From NCBI GenBank assembly GCA_964532595.1, contig CAZHIQ010000010.1, positions 1 through 64,000 on the forward strand: a stretch of 64,000 nt of DNA, given 5' to 3'. The notes below the pieces were generated by a model. The model was not told the origin of the DNA. It saw nothing but the letters and a program-made list of their open reading frames with translations, and made no database searches. This document shows, one piece after another, positions 1 through 8,844 of this stretch; within the stretch, counting starts at the first letter, position 1, and each line of letters starts with the position of its first letter. This DNA comes from Chryseosolibacter sp964532595. Lineage in GTDB: Bacteria > Bacteroidota > Bacteroidia > Cytophagales > Cyclobacteriaceae. Made by a program: the position numbers and the translations under genes.

Positions 1-21
1 TCTCTCCAGCAGGTTATCTCG

Positions 22-95
22 TAGCGCGGGGGGGAGTTGAACCCCCGACCTTTGGGTTATGAATCCAACGCTCTAACCACCTGAGCTACCGCGCC
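22..95 (-). tRNA. tRNA-Met (anticodon CAU)
   Basis: Read on the minus strand the sequence folds as a 74-nt cloverleaf: acceptor stem 95-89 with 29-23 (G1:U72 wobble), D stem 86-83/73-70, anticodon loop UUCAUAA at 63-57 with anticodon CAU at 61-59, a five-base-pair GGGGG/CCCCC T stem and T loop UUCAACU. The anticodon stem has an A31:C39 mismatch at its top. CCA is not encoded, as is common in Bacteroidota. The paired 1:72 end argues against an initiator; elongator Met is most likely, but a lysidine-modified Ile2 tRNA shares the CAU anticodon and cannot be excluded. Confidence 0.93.
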
Positions 96-110
96 GAGAA
101 TTTGGAGGCG

Positions 111-118
111 CAAACATA
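111..118 (-). promoter_or_regulatory. -7 element of the tRNA-Met promoter
   Basis: The minus strand reads TATGTTTG, a full match to the Bacteroidota -7 consensus TAnnTTTG, 15 nt before the 5' end of the tRNA. A TTG lies 23 nt further upstream (142-144 on the plus strand reads CAA) and could serve as the -33 element. Confidence 0.65.
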
Positions 119-240
119 CAAACTTACCGATAAAAGTAAAGCAATTCCGCAATTTTTTGGGTTTGGCGCCGGGTACGGCGAACTATATCGACTTCCGGGC
201 CATTAGACAATAGCCACTGATTTCGCGATCTGATTGGTCC

Positions 241-258
241 TATTTTTGAATACATTTG
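241..258 (+). promoter_or_regulatory. tandem -7 elements before the LptF/G gene
   Basis: TATTTTTG (241-248) and TACATTTG (251-258) both match TAnnTTTG and sit 20-37 nt before the start codon at 278. No strong -33 TTTG is visible; TTTC at 221-224 is the nearest candidate for the first. Confidence 0.5.
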
Positions 259-277
259 CGCCAGCAGCGGCGGTTCA

Positions 278-2029
278 ATGAAGAAACTCGACAAACTCAT
301 ACTCTCTTCCTTCGTAGGTCCTTTCATTATGACCTTCCTCGTGGTCGTCTTCATTTTGTTGACGCAGCACATGTTGAAGTATTTCGACGACATTATCGGA
401 AAGGATCTGGGGTGGGAGGTACTTAGTCAGCTGCTGTTTTATTTTGCCATTTTCATGACGCCGGTGGCCCTGCCTCTGGCGGTTCTTCTTTCGTCGCTGA
501 TCACTTTTGGGAATCTGGGCGAACATTTTGAATTGACTGCGATCAAGAGTGCCGGTATCTCATTGTTGCGGGCAATTCAGCCCATCTTCTTTTTCGTCTT
601 GCTTTTGACGGGCGTGGCCTTCTATGTGAACAATAACCTGGTTCCGAAGGCGGCACTGGAGGCTTACAGTCTTTTATACGATATCAAGCAGAAAAAACCG
701 GCACTGGACCTACGTGAAGGGGTTTTCTACAACGGACTTCCGGATGTGAGCATCAAAGTCAATGAGAAGCACCCCGACGGGATAACGTTGAAAGATATCA
801 TCGTCTACGACCATAGAAAGAACGACGGGAACAAGGAAGTGACGGTGGCAGACTCCGGCCGTATGTCGACCATTCTTAACGAACGGTACCTGAAATTCGA
901 ACTCTTCGACGGTTACAATTACACGGAAGGAGCCAGTTCGGAGCGCGAGATGACCGGTCAGCGCAATAACCGGGTCGAGACGTTTACCAGGAGCAAGTTC
1001 TATAAGACGCAGGTGGTTTTTGATCTCTCGTCGTTCCAGCTCGAACGCACGGACAAGAAGTGGTTTGAATCGAACCGGATTATGCGCAATCTTAGTGAGT
1101 TGGATGCCGACATTGACTCCATTAACAGGGAATTGCTAACCCAGGAACTCAACCATTACCTGTATCAGAGCACCTATTTCACTTTTCTGAACAAGGATAC
1201 GATAAGGATGCCCGGTTATCTTCAGCAGTTCAAAAGAGAAAGAGATTCCCTCAATATGTTGAAATACCGGCCCAAGGATGAGGAAAAAGCACAGGAACTC
1301 GTAACAGCCCGGGTTCAGCAAAACACCGAACAACCGGCAAGCACGACGGCAACCGCCCCTAAGGCCGAGCCTGCGAAGCCAACCAAGGGTAAGGAAGCCG
1401 TCGCCAAACGCAAAAGCTCGTCGGGACCGCGTCCGGCGGTATCTGCGTCGGCCAAGTCATCGCCGCGGAAAAACAAATCGGTTGATCCTGCGGAGTGGCT
1501 GGCGGCCGATAGTTCGCGAACGGCGCTGGTCGACAGTCTGATGACCCTTCCCGATGCCCGTCACGTCGTCCAGGCGGCGACCAATATGGCCCGCCAGGTG
1601 AAGAGTCAGGTCCTGAACAGTAACACAGCCATTCGGAATTACGACCAGGAAAAGGTCATTTTTTCTATCCAATGGCACAAAATCATCGCCAGTTCGGTCA
1701 TGTGTATCGCGATGTTTCTGATCGGCGCACCGCTTGGCGCTATTATCAAGCGCGGCGGGCTGGGAGTGCCTTTCCTGATTTCAATCTTCTTTTTTATCGT
1801 GTATTATGTGATGAATATGCAGGGTGAAAAAATGGCAAAACAAGGCTTGGTGAGCCCTGCGGTGGGAATTTGGGCCGCCGATGTGATTTTGCTGCTGGTG
1901 GGGCTGGTGTTTTTGCGACAGGCGCGGGTCGACGCAAGGGTGTTTGACGCCGACGCGTACCGGGTGTTCTTCGAGAAAGTCAAGGCAGCTATCCGGGCGA
2001 GGAAAATACAGTCAAAGCCAGCAACTTAA
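278..2029 (+). CDS. LptF/LptG family permease (lipopolysaccharide export)
   Basis: 583-residue inner-membrane protein of the YjgP/YjgQ (LptF/LptG) family, which with LptB forms the ABC transporter that extracts lipopolysaccharide from the inner membrane. Three N-terminal membrane helices (about 14-32, 50-78, 98-118), a long periplasmic part, and three C-terminal helices (about 470-560) give the family's architecture. It is far longer than the 350-370 residues usual in Proteobacteria: the periplasmic part is extended and contains a Lys/Ala/Ser/Pro-rich low-complexity stretch at about 350-405. It cannot be assigned to LptF or LptG without alignment. No other lpt gene is adjacent; rpsO follows after 75 nt with its own promoter. 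Confidence 0.88.
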   Translation: MKKLDKLILSSFVGPFIMTFLVVVFILLTQHMLKYFDDIIGKDLGWEVLSQLLFYFAIFMTPVALPLAVLLSSLITFGNLGEHFELTAIKSAGISLLRAIQPIFFFVLLLTGVAFYVNNNLVPKAALEAYSLLYDIKQKKPALDLREGVFYNGLPDVSIKVNEKHPDGITLKDIIVYDHRKNDGNKEVTVADSGRMSTILNERYLKFELFDGYNYTEGASSEREMTGQRNNRVETFTRSKFYKTQVVFDLSSFQLERTDKKWFESNRIMRNLSELDADIDSINRELLTQELNHYLYQSTYFTFLNKDTIRMPGYLQQFKRERDSLNMLKYRPKDEEKAQELVTARVQQNTEQPASTTATAPKAEPAKPTKGKEAVAKRKSSSGPRPAVSASAKSSPRKNKSVDPAEWLAADSSRTALVDSLMTLPDARHVVQAATNMARQVKSQVLNSNTAIRNYDQEKVIFSIQWHKIIASSVMCIAMFLIGAPLGAIIKRGGLGVPFLISIFFFIVYYVMNMQGEKMAKQGLVSPAVGIWAADVILLLVGLVFLRQARVDARVFDADAYRVFFEKVKAAIRARKIQSKPAT

Positions 2030-2041
2030 TATCGGTGAGTA

Positions 2042-2074
2042 TTTGGTGATTAGCGCGCTATTAGTGTATATTTG
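2042..2074 (+). promoter_or_regulatory. promoter of rpsO
   Basis: TTTG at 2042-2045 and TATATTTG at 2067-2074 with 21 nt between them match the Bacteroidota -33/-7 consensus, ending 30 nt before the rpsO start. No Shine-Dalgarno sequence precedes the ATG; the leader is A/T-rich. Confidence 0.7.
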
Positions 2075-2104
2075 CACCCTGAAATAAAGGAATAAATAAT
2101 TGCA

Positions 2105-2380
2105 ATGTATTTAACCACCGAAATCAAACAGGATCTGTTCGAGAAGTACGGTGCCGGTAAGACGAAAGCTGACACTGGATCCCCTGAAGCGCAAATTGCG
2201 CTCTTTACCCATCGGATTAGCCATCTGACGCAACACCTCAAGCAGAACAAAAAGGATTACTCTACCCAACAGGGCTTGATGAAGCTTGTGGGTAAGCGTA
2301 GAAAGCTGCTCAATTACCTCCAATCTACGGATATCGAAAGATATCGGGCCATTCTGGCAGCACTGGAGTTACGTAAATAA
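2105..2380 (+). CDS. rpsO: 30S ribosomal protein S15
   Basis: 91 residues, close to the usual 88-89. It binds 16S rRNA early in assembly of the small subunit platform. Family landmarks are TGSPEAQIALFTHRI near residue 23 and LVGKRRKLLNYL near residue 61. It has its own promoter and an intrinsic terminator directly behind it, and precedes pnp, the same rpsO-pnp order as in Escherichia coli, although here a terminator and about 170 nt separate the two. Confidence 0.97.
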   Translation: MYLTTEIKQDLFEKYGAGKTKADTGSPEAQIALFTHRISHLTQHLKQNKKDYSTQQGLMKLVGKRRKLLNYLQSTDIERYRAILAALELRK

Positions 2381-2389
2381 GCTACAGCA

Positions 2390-2413
2390 GGGAACCATGC
2401 AGGTTCCCTTTTT
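2390..2413 (+). terminator. rho-independent terminator after rpsO
   Basis: GGGAACC (2390-2396), loop ATGCA, GGTTCCC (2402-2408), then TTTTT. A perfect seven-base-pair stem with a U-run. Confidence 0.88.
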
Positions 2414-2582
2414 ACATTTCACCTGGGCCCTGGATTTTTTTATCCCGCCTTTCCAGCCATGAGACGAAGGCCTTATCGGAAACCAGCTCCTTATTCTTTT
2501 GCCTTTGGGCAGGTTTTTTATCTGATGCGAGCAACTGATTTTTCCGGAGGCGCGCGCTCACGCCATAAACAACATTGAAAAC

Positions 2583-4730
2583 ATGAAACCAAAAGTTATT
2601 ACAAAGACCTGCACCCTGCCGGATGGCCGGCCGATTACCATCGAGACGGGCAAACTAGCTCGTCAGGCCGATGGCTCCGTCGTTCTGCGCATGGGAAACA
2701 CCATGCTTCTGGCTACGGTCGTCGCTTCACAAGACGCCAAAGAGGGTGCTGATTTCCTCCCTCTTTCTGTGGATTATCAGGAGAAATTTGCCTCTACTGG
2801 TAAAGTTCCCGGGGGGTTTCTCAAACGCGAGAGCAAACTGTCGGATTATGAGGTCCTCATCAGCCGGCTCGTTGACCGTGCTATTCGTCCGCTTTTCCCC
2901 GACGATTTCCACGCCGAGACTCAGGTCATGATTTATCTTATTTCGGGAGACGAAAACGCGCTTCCGGATGCATTGGCGGCCTTTGCCGCTTCGGCAGCCC
3001 TTTCGGTTTCCGATATCCCGTTCCACGGTCCGATCTCGGAAGTTCGCGTAGCGCGAATCGACGGGCAGTTTGTAGTTAACCCTACGATGGCTGATAAGCA
3101 ACGCGCCGACATGGACCTCATGGTTGCTGCCTCGATCGACAACATCCTCATGGTAGAGGGCGAGATGAAGGAAGCCAGCGAAGACGATATGATCGAAGCA
3201 TTGCGCGTGGCTCACGAAGCTATCAAGGCTCAATGCCAGCTTCAGATCGAACTTGCACAGGAAGCCGGAACGACCGAGAAGCGCGCATACTCGCATGAAA
3301 CACACGACGAGGAACTGAAGAAACAACTTTGGGATCTTCTCTACGATAAAACCTACGCTCAGGCACGCCTGCAGATTAAAGACAAGCACGAGCGCTCGGA
3401 AGGATTCAAGCGTATTCTTCAGGAATACCTCGATTCACTGCCCGAAGATTCTACAGTGGATAAAGACCTCGCGAAGCGTTACTTCCACGATATTCAGAAA
3501 GAAGCCTCACGCAACCTGGTGCTGAACGAAGGGGTACGGCTCGACGGACGTAAGCCCACCGAAATTCGCGACATCTGGTGCGAAGTGGATTACCTTCCTT
3601 CACCCCACGGCTCCGCTGTGTTTACAAGGGGAGAAACGCAATCACTTACAACCGTAACGCTAGGCACGAAACTCGATCAGCAGACGATCGACGGCGCCAT
3701 GATTTCCGGGCAAAACAAGTTTATTCTTCACTATAACTTCCCCGGGTTCTCTACGGGTGAAGTAAAACCCAACCGCGGCCCCGGTCGTAGGGAGGTAGGC
3801 CACGGTAACCTGGCCCTTCGTGCCCTCAAACAGGTACTGCCCCCCGATACGGAAAACCCGTACACCGTCCGCGTTGTATCCGATATTCTGGAGTCGAACG
3901 GCTCGTCTTCTATGGCTACGGTTTGCGCAGGTTCGCTTGCGTTGATGGACGCCGGCTTGAAGGTGAAAGGCCCCGTGTCCGGTATCGCCATGGGAATGAT
4001 TTCGGACGCCAAGACAGGACGCTATGCGGTTCTCTCCGATATCCTCGGCGACGAAGACCATCTTGGTGACATGGATTTCAAGGTTACGGGTACTGAAAAT
4101 GGCCTCACCGCCTGCCAGATGGACCTCAAGGTAGAGGGACTGACCTATGAGATTTTGCGTGAAGCTTTGCTTCAGGCTAAAGAGGGTCGCCTGCACATTC
4201 TCAACGAGATGAAGAAGGTCATGGCCGAGCCGAGACCGGATTTCAAACCTCATACGCCACGCGCGGAAACGGTAATCATCGACAAAGAGATGATCGGCGC
4301 GGTGATCGGTCCCGGTGGAAAGATCGTTCAGGATATTCAGAATACAACCGGAGCTACTGTTGTTATCGAAGAAGTCGACAACAAAGGGGTCGTCAGCGTC
4401 TTCGCAAGTAACAAAGAAGCGATGGATGGTGCCCTGAGACGTATCCGGGCTATTGTCGCTGTACCGGAAGTCGGCGAAGTGTACGAGGGTAAAGTGAAAT
4501 CGATTATGCCTTTCGGTGCTTTTGTAGAGTTCATGCCGGGTAAGGATGGATTGCTGCACATCTCTGAAATCAAGTGGGAGAGACTTGAAAACATGGAAGG
4601 TGTGCTTGAAGTAGGAGAGGAAGTGAAGGTAAAACTCATCGACGTCGACAAGAAGACAGGAAAGTTCCGACTCTCGCGTAAAGTATTGCTACCCCGGCCG
4701 CCACGGAAGGAAACCAGCCCCGCGGAATAA
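2583..4730 (+). CDS. pnp: polyribonucleotide nucleotidyltransferase (PNPase)
   Basis: 715 residues, normal length. Phosphorolytic 3'-5' exoribonuclease of mRNA decay. Two RNase PH domains flank a helical domain; the second carries the catalytic/metal segment GDEDHLGDMDFKV near residues 489-501. A KH domain follows with the GxxG loop GPGG near 575, then an S1 domain from about residue 630 (KVKSIMPFGAFVEF). The tail after S1 is short and basic. The 168-nt gap behind the rpsO terminator shows no clear TAnnTTTG element, so the promoter is not resolved. Confidence 0.98.
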   Translation: MKPKVITKTCTLPDGRPITIETGKLARQADGSVVLRMGNTMLLATVVASQDAKEGADFLPLSVDYQEKFASTGKVPGGFLKRESKLSDYEVLISRLVDRAIRPLFPDDFHAETQVMIYLISGDENALPDALAAFAASAALSVSDIPFHGPISEVRVARIDGQFVVNPTMADKQRADMDLMVAASIDNILMVEGEMKEASEDDMIEALRVAHEAIKAQCQLQIELAQEAGTTEKRAYSHETHDEELKKQLWDLLYDKTYAQARLQIKDKHERSEGFKRILQEYLDSLPEDSTVDKDLAKRYFHDIQKEASRNLVLNEGVRLDGRKPTEIRDIWCEVDYLPSPHGSAVFTRGETQSLTTVTLGTKLDQQTIDGAMISGQNKFILHYNFPGFSTGEVKPNRGPGRREVGHGNLALRALKQVLPPDTENPYTVRVVSDILESNGSSSMATVCAGSLALMDAGLKVKGPVSGIAMGMISDAKTGRYAVLSDILGDEDHLGDMDFKVTGTENGLTACQMDLKVEGLTYEILREALLQAKEGRLHILNEMKKVMAEPRPDFKPHTPRAETVIIDKEMIGAVIGPGGKIVQDIQNTTGATVVIEEVDNKGVVSVFASNKEAMDGALRRIRAIVAVPEVGEVYEGKVKSIMPFGAFVEFMPGKDGLLHISEIKWERLENMEGVLEVGEEVKVKLIDVDKKTGKFRLSRKVLLPRPPRKETSPAE

Positions 4731-4745
4731 AACGGTCGCACGCTG

Positions 4746-4777
4746 TTTGACAGGAACTAACTTTTCGGTTTACTTTG
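4746..4777 (+). promoter_or_regulatory. promoter of the first RpoD-type sigma gene
   Basis: TTTG at 4746-4749 is followed after 20 nt by TTACTTTG (4770-4777), which matches TAnnTTTG except at one base. It ends 25 nt before the start codon. The same TTACTTTG variant occurs before the TerC gene (38595-38602). Confidence 0.5.
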
Positions 4778-4802
4778 TTTTGACATCACGTAGCGTACCT
4801 GA

Positions 4803-5666
4803 ATGAGACAGTTAAAGATCAGTAAACAGATTACGAATCGCGAGAGCCAGTCCCTGGACAAGTATCTCCAGGAGATTGGTAAGGTGGATTTGCTGACGCC
4901 GGACGAAGAGGTCGAACTCGCGAAACGTATTAAAGAGGGAGATCAAATCGCGCTGGAAAAACTGACGAAAGCAAACCTCAGGTTTGTGGTATCCGTTGCA
5001 AAACAGTACCAGAACCAGGGCTTGTCGCTCGGTGATTTGATCAATGAAGGTAATCTGGGACTCATTAAGGCGGCACAACGCTTTGATGAAACTCGTGGTT
5101 TTAAGTTTATTTCGTATGCCGTTTGGTGGATCCGTCAATCGATTCTGCAGGCGCTGGCTGAACAGTCTCGTATTGTCCGCCTCCCGCTTAATCGCGTAGG
5201 CTCGCTGAACAAGATATCCAAGACGTTCTCGGAACTTGAGCAGAAATACGAACGTGAACCTTCCCCGGAAGAACTTGCTGAAGTACTCGATGTGACTACC
5301 GCCGAGGTTGTCGACACCATGAAAATTTCAGGACGCCACGTTTCGATGGATGCCCCTTTTGTTCAGGGTGAAGAAAACAGCCTTCTTGATGTACTGGAAA
5401 ACGAAAGCGAGGAGACTCCTGACTCGGGTTTGATGAACGACTCGTTGCGCAGGGAAGTGCAGCGCGCACTGTCAACGCTCACACAACGTGAGGCCGACGT
5501 GATCACTCTCTATTTCGGTCTCAATGGCGAGCACGCTATGACACTCGAGGAAATAGGGGAGAAATTCAACCTGACCCGGGAGCGGGTGAGGCAAATCAAG
5601 GAAAAGGCCATTCGCCGCCTGCGTCATACGTCGCGGAGCAAGGCGCTAAAGCCTTACCTGGGTTAA
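4803..5666 (+). CDS. rpoD: RNA polymerase sigma factor, RpoD type (copy 1)
   Basis: 287-residue primary-type sigma-70 factor without region 1.1, the usual form in Bacteroidota. Region 1.2 spans about 14-45, regions 2.1-2.4 about 55-130 (RFDETRGFKFISYAVWWIRQ), region 3 about 140-200, and region 4 about 219-287 with the -35-binding helix LTRERVRQIKEKA. It directs core polymerase to TAnnTTTG promoters. A second gene at 45982-46848 differs at only about 33 positions and has an identical 30-residue N terminus. This copy has its own promoter and terminator and is the better candidate for the housekeeping gene because of its neighbours, but sequence alone does not prove that. Confidence 0.95.
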   Translation: MRQLKISKQITNRESQSLDKYLQEIGKVDLLTPDEEVELAKRIKEGDQIALEKLTKANLRFVVSVAKQYQNQGLSLGDLINEGNLGLIKAAQRFDETRGFKFISYAVWWIRQSILQALAEQSRIVRLPLNRVGSLNKISKTFSELEQKYEREPSPEELAEVLDVTTAEVVDTMKISGRHVSMDAPFVQGEENSLLDVLENESEETPDSGLMNDSLRREVQRALSTLTQREADVITLYFGLNGEHAMTLEEIGEKFNLTRERVRQIKEKAIRRLRHTSRSKALKPYLG

Positions 5667-5686
5667 TAATGTTTGAACTACTTCAT

Positions 5687-5717
5687 ACAAAGGGTCTCAT
5701 TGCAGGCCCTTTGTTTT
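5687..5717 (+). terminator. rho-independent terminator after sigma gene 1
   Basis: ACAAAGGG (5687-5694) pairs with CCCTTTGT (5707-5714) and is followed by TTT. It separates the sigma gene from trxB. Confidence 0.8.
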
Positions 5718-5739
5718 ATCTTCTTAGTGAACCTATATC

Positions 5740-6687
5740 ATGAGCAAAGACGCAGTAAAAGTTCTCATCATCGGGTCCGGACCCGCCGGATATACAGCAG
5801 CCATCTACGCGGCCCGCGCCGGCCTGAATCCTGTATTGTACACGGGCGGACAGCCGGGAGGACAACTCACGACCACTAACGATGTCGAGAACTTTCCCGG
5901 ATATCCTGACGGGATCAACGGTCCGCAGATGATGGTTGATCTTCAACGCCAGGCGGAACGGTTCGGCACGAAAGTTCATTACGGTGTAGTCACCGCGGTT
6001 GACTTCTCCGGTTATCCTTTCAAAGTCGTTGTTGACGAGCGCCAGGAAGTCTTTGCCGAAAGCGTTATCGTCGCAACGGGTGCGTCGGCCAAGTATCTCG
6101 GTTTGCCGAGTGAAGTGGTCTATGCAAACAAAGGCGTGTCCGCATGCGCGGTCTGCGATGGCTATTTCTATCGCGGAAAAGATGTCGCGGTAGTTGGCGC
6201 CGGAGATTCAGCGGCGGAAGAAGCCACCTATCTTGCCAAGCTCTGTAACAAAGTTCATATGATCGTTCGACGCGATGAAATGCGGGCTTCGAAGATCATG
6301 CAGCAACGCGTGTTGAATACACCCAATATCGAGATTCACTGGAATACGGAAACAGAGGAGATTCTTGGCGACGAAAGTGGTGTTACCGGAGTCCGCGTGG
6401 TGAACAACAAGACATCTGAAAAATATGAAATTCCCGTCCAGGGTTTCTTCCTGGCAATAGGCCACAAGCCTAACACCGATATCTTCAAAGGCATCCTCGA
6501 TATGGACGAGACCGGCTATATCAAGGTTGTTCCCGGTACCACCCGGACCAATATCCCTGGCGTATTTGCAGTCGGAGACGCCGCTGACAAGGTATATCGC
6601 CAGGCGATTACAGCCGCGGGAACCGGATGTATGGGGGCACTCGACGCAGAGAAGTTTCTCGTGTCTAAAGAACTGGAGGTCGCCTGA
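5740..6687 (+). CDS. trxB: thioredoxin-disulfide reductase
   Basis: 315 residues, typical for low-molecular-weight thioredoxin reductase, which passes electrons from NADPH through FAD to thioredoxin. The FAD-binding motif GSGPAGYTAAIYAARAG lies at about 12-28, the redox-active CAVC at about 136-139, the NADPH motif GAGDSAAEEA near 154-163, and the second FAD contact GVFAVGDAAD near 275. Its stop codon TGA (6685-6687) shares its last A with the ATG of bshB1, so the two are translationally coupled and one transcript probably serves both thiol systems. Confidence 0.96.
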   Translation: MSKDAVKVLIIGSGPAGYTAAIYAARAGLNPVLYTGGQPGGQLTTTNDVENFPGYPDGINGPQMMVDLQRQAERFGTKVHYGVVTAVDFSGYPFKVVVDERQEVFAESVIVATGASAKYLGLPSEVVYANKGVSACAVCDGYFYRGKDVAVVGAGDSAAEEATYLAKLCNKVHMIVRRDEMRASKIMQQRVLNTPNIEIHWNTETEEILGDESGVTGVRVVNNKTSEKYEIPVQGFFLAIGHKPNTDIFKGILDMDETGYIKVVPGTTRTNIPGVFAVGDAADKVYRQAITAAGTGCMGALDAEKFLVSKELEVA

Positions 6688-7406
6688 TGAGTCTGGATAT
6701 CCTTGTGCTTGCCGCTCATCCCGACGACGCAGAACTCGGTTGCGGGGGTACAATCGCCAGGCACGTAGCGGCAGGCTACAAGGTGGGTATTGTTGACTTC
6801 ACGAGAGGCGAGTTGGGCACACGGGGTACGCCCGAAATCCGGGCGGCTGAAGCGGCGGCATCGGCTAAGATTCTCGGCATCAGCGTTCGCGAAAACCTCG
6901 AACTTCCTGATGGATTCTTTCAGAATGATCCGGAAAGCCAACGGGTAGTAATCCGGGCGATTCGCAGGCACCGACCTCGTATCGTGCTTGCCAACGCCGT
7001 GCATGACCGGCACGTCGATCACGGAAAAGGAGCTTCCCTGGCCCACGATGCATGCTTTCTGAGTGGATTGGTTCGCATCGAGACTCATGATGAAGAGGGA
7101 AATCCGCAGGCTCCGTGGCGTCCTGAGGCTGTCTACCATTACGTGCAAAGTCAGTTTATTACGCCCGACTTCATTGTGGATATCTCCGATCACTGGGATA
7201 CAAAGATGAAGGCGATTCGCGCTTTCTCCTCGCAATTTCATAATCCGGAAAGTACGGAGCCCGAGACTTATATCAGCAATCCCGGTTTTATCAGGATGCT
7301 GGAAGCCCGCGCCATCGAATATGGTCATGCTATAGGCGCATCGTACGGCGAAGGGTTTACGGTACGACGCTTTCCGGGGGTGAGTAATCTGTTTGACCTG
7401 AAGTAA
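6687..7406 (+). CDS. bshB1: bacillithiol biosynthesis deacetylase BshB1
   Basis: 239 residues, LmbE/PIG-L family. It removes the acetyl group from N-acetyl-glucosaminyl-L-malate, the second step of bacillithiol synthesis. The zinc ligands are visible as AHPDD (H11, D14) and HVDH (H109-H112). The C-terminal IGASYGEGF segment is characteristic of the BshB1 subgroup. The start codon overlaps the trxB stop, and GGAGG at 6676-6680 (inside the trxB 3' end) is one of the few Shine-Dalgarno-like sequences in the window. bshA and bshC are not in this window. Confidence 0.9.
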   Translation: MSLDILVLAAHPDDAELGCGGTIARHVAAGYKVGIVDFTRGELGTRGTPEIRAAEAAASAKILGISVRENLELPDGFFQNDPESQRVVIRAIRRHRPRIVLANAVHDRHVDHGKGASLAHDACFLSGLVRIETHDEEGNPQAPWRPEAVYHYVQSQFITPDFIVDISDHWDTKMKAIRAFSSQFHNPESTEPETYISNPGFIRMLEARAIEYGHAIGASYGEGFTVRRFPGVSNLFDLK

Positions 7407-7439
7407 TCGTATTTTTCGTGTAGCCGTCCCGTTACTCGG

Positions 7440-8081
7440 TCACGGAGCGACTCGGTGGATTGCCCATGCGTCTCCCTCCTGGACATAGACTATACGGTCG
7501 TGCATTCTTCCGGGACCTCCCTGCCAGAACTCAATGCGTGCGGGGATCACTTCAAAACCTCCCCAGTGTTTGGGTCTCGGCAGCACTGCCTGTCCCGCAA
7601 AACGGGTCTCCACTTCCTTCATTCGCTGCTGAAGAGCTGCTTTATCTTCGACTTTTCGGCTCTGGGGTGATGCCCAGGCCCCGAGTTGAGATTCACGCGG
7701 CCGACTCTGAAAGTACGCTTCTGAACGTTCTTCACTGGTTCGGGTAGCGACCCCCTCGATGCGCACTTGCCGTTCGAGTTCCGGCCAGAAGAAGGTCAGG
7801 GAACACGCCGGGTTCTTCTCAAGCTCACACCCTTTTCGGCTTTCGTAGTTGGTGAAGAAAACAAACCGGTTGTTGTCCAGTCCCTTCAGCAATACAATAC
7901 GTCCCGATGGCCGACCCTGCTCATCAACCGTAGCGAGGTGCATCGCATTGGGTTCGTTGACCTGAGCATTCAGCGCTTCTTCAAACCACTTCGCGAACTG
8001 GGTGATCGGATGCCCCTCGACATTTTCAACATCCAGTGTTGCCTTTTTGTAATCCTTTCTCAGCGCGGCGAGGTCTTGCAT
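7440..8081 (-). CDS. pdxH: pyridoxamine/pyridoxine 5'-phosphate oxidase
   Basis: 213 residues, the usual length. FMN-dependent enzyme that makes pyridoxal 5'-phosphate in vitamin B6 synthesis and salvage. Diagnostic parts are GRIVLLKGLD near 60, FFTNYESRKG near 75, SQLGAWASPQS near 134, and the C-terminal RMHDRI ... AIHRVAP. It converges on bshB1 with 33 nt between the stops and no obvious hairpin, and diverges from the YqgE gene across 152 nt. Confidence 0.97.
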   Translation of the reverse strand: MQDLAALRKDYKKATLDVENVEGHPITQFAKWFEEALNAQVNEPNAMHLATVDEQGRPSGRIVLLKGLDNNRFVFFTNYESRKGCELEKNPACSLTFFWPELERQVRIEGVATRTSEERSEAYFQSRPRESQLGAWASPQSRKVEDKAALQQRMKEVETRFAGQAVLPRPKHWGGFEVIPARIEFWQGGPGRMHDRIVYVQEGDAWAIHRVAP

Positions 8082-8233
8082 GGTTCTGTCTTAGCCCAAA
8101 AATGTTTCGGCCAGCGGCCTTTCGGCACGAAATTTATCAAAGAAATAAGATTTGCATAGACGGTCGCAAAGTATTTTATTCATGTGAACAAAGGCCGTTT
8201 TCTGTCGCCGGCCAAAAACCCGAACAGCTTTCC

Positions 8234-8809
8234 ATGGAATTCTTCAAGTACCGTAATAAGTTGAAACCGGAGAAAGGAAGACTGCTTATCTCCGAACCGT
8301 TCTTACCGGATCCTAACTTTGAAAGAACCGTCGTACTTCTTTGTGAACACAACGAGGAAGGATCGTTCGGCTTTGTCCTGAATAAACCTTCCATTCTGAA
8401 AGTAAATGAAGTGATGGAAGACCTTGAACAGCTTGACAACCTCGTCTACATCGGAGGTCCGGTCCAGCAGGATACTATGCATTTCATTCACCGCAATGTC
8501 TCGATCGAAAACGCGGTTGAGATCGTGAACGGAATATACTGGGGTGGGTCGTTTGAAAATCTAATGCTGCTACTCGACACGAGTCAGGCAACGGCCGATG
8601 ACATTCGCTTCTTTCTCGGATACAGTGGCTGGGGACCAGGACAGCTTAACGACGAATTGGAACAAGACTCTTGGATCGTGTGTGACTTTGTATCCGATCA
8701 GCTGTTGTTCGATACCAGTCCGGAAGTCATGTGGAAAAAAGCGTTGGAAAATATGGGCGGGCGTTTCTCGGTATATTCCAACTATCCGGTGGATCCACGG
8801 TTGAATTAG
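8234..8809 (+). CDS. YqgE/AlgH family protein
   Basis: 191 residues from the ATG at 8234, matching the family's normal size of about 185-190; the reading frame is open upstream to 8036 but that part overlaps pdxH and has no family similarity. Family landmarks are GRLLISEPFL near 16, SFGFVLNKP near 45, VYIGGPV near 70, and FLGYSGWGPGQL near 130. The molecular role of YqgE is not established. It lies 35 nt before the DUF349 gene and may be co-transcribed with it. Confidence 0.92.
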   Translation: MEFFKYRNKLKPEKGRLLISEPFLPDPNFERTVVLLCEHNEEGSFGFVLNKPSILKVNEVMEDLEQLDNLVYIGGPVQQDTMHFIHRNVSIENAVEIVNGIYWGGSFENLMLLLDTSQATADDIRFFLGYSGWGPGQLNDELEQDSWIVCDFVSDQLLFDTSPEVMWKKALENMGGRFSVYSNYPVDPRLN

Positions 8810-8844
8810 GCTTTTTTAGTAACTTAGCATAAAAGGCGGCAGTA

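Noticed and set aside
3660..4559. 299-codon open frame on the minus strand inside pnp, and a 220-codon one at 2727-3389
   Set aside because: They lie antisense to a clearly conserved gene and show no family features; they are open only because of the composition of pnp.
8036..8233. longer N terminus for the YqgE protein
   Set aside because: The extra 66 residues overlap pdxH, are unlike any YqgE protein and would cross the divergent promoter region.
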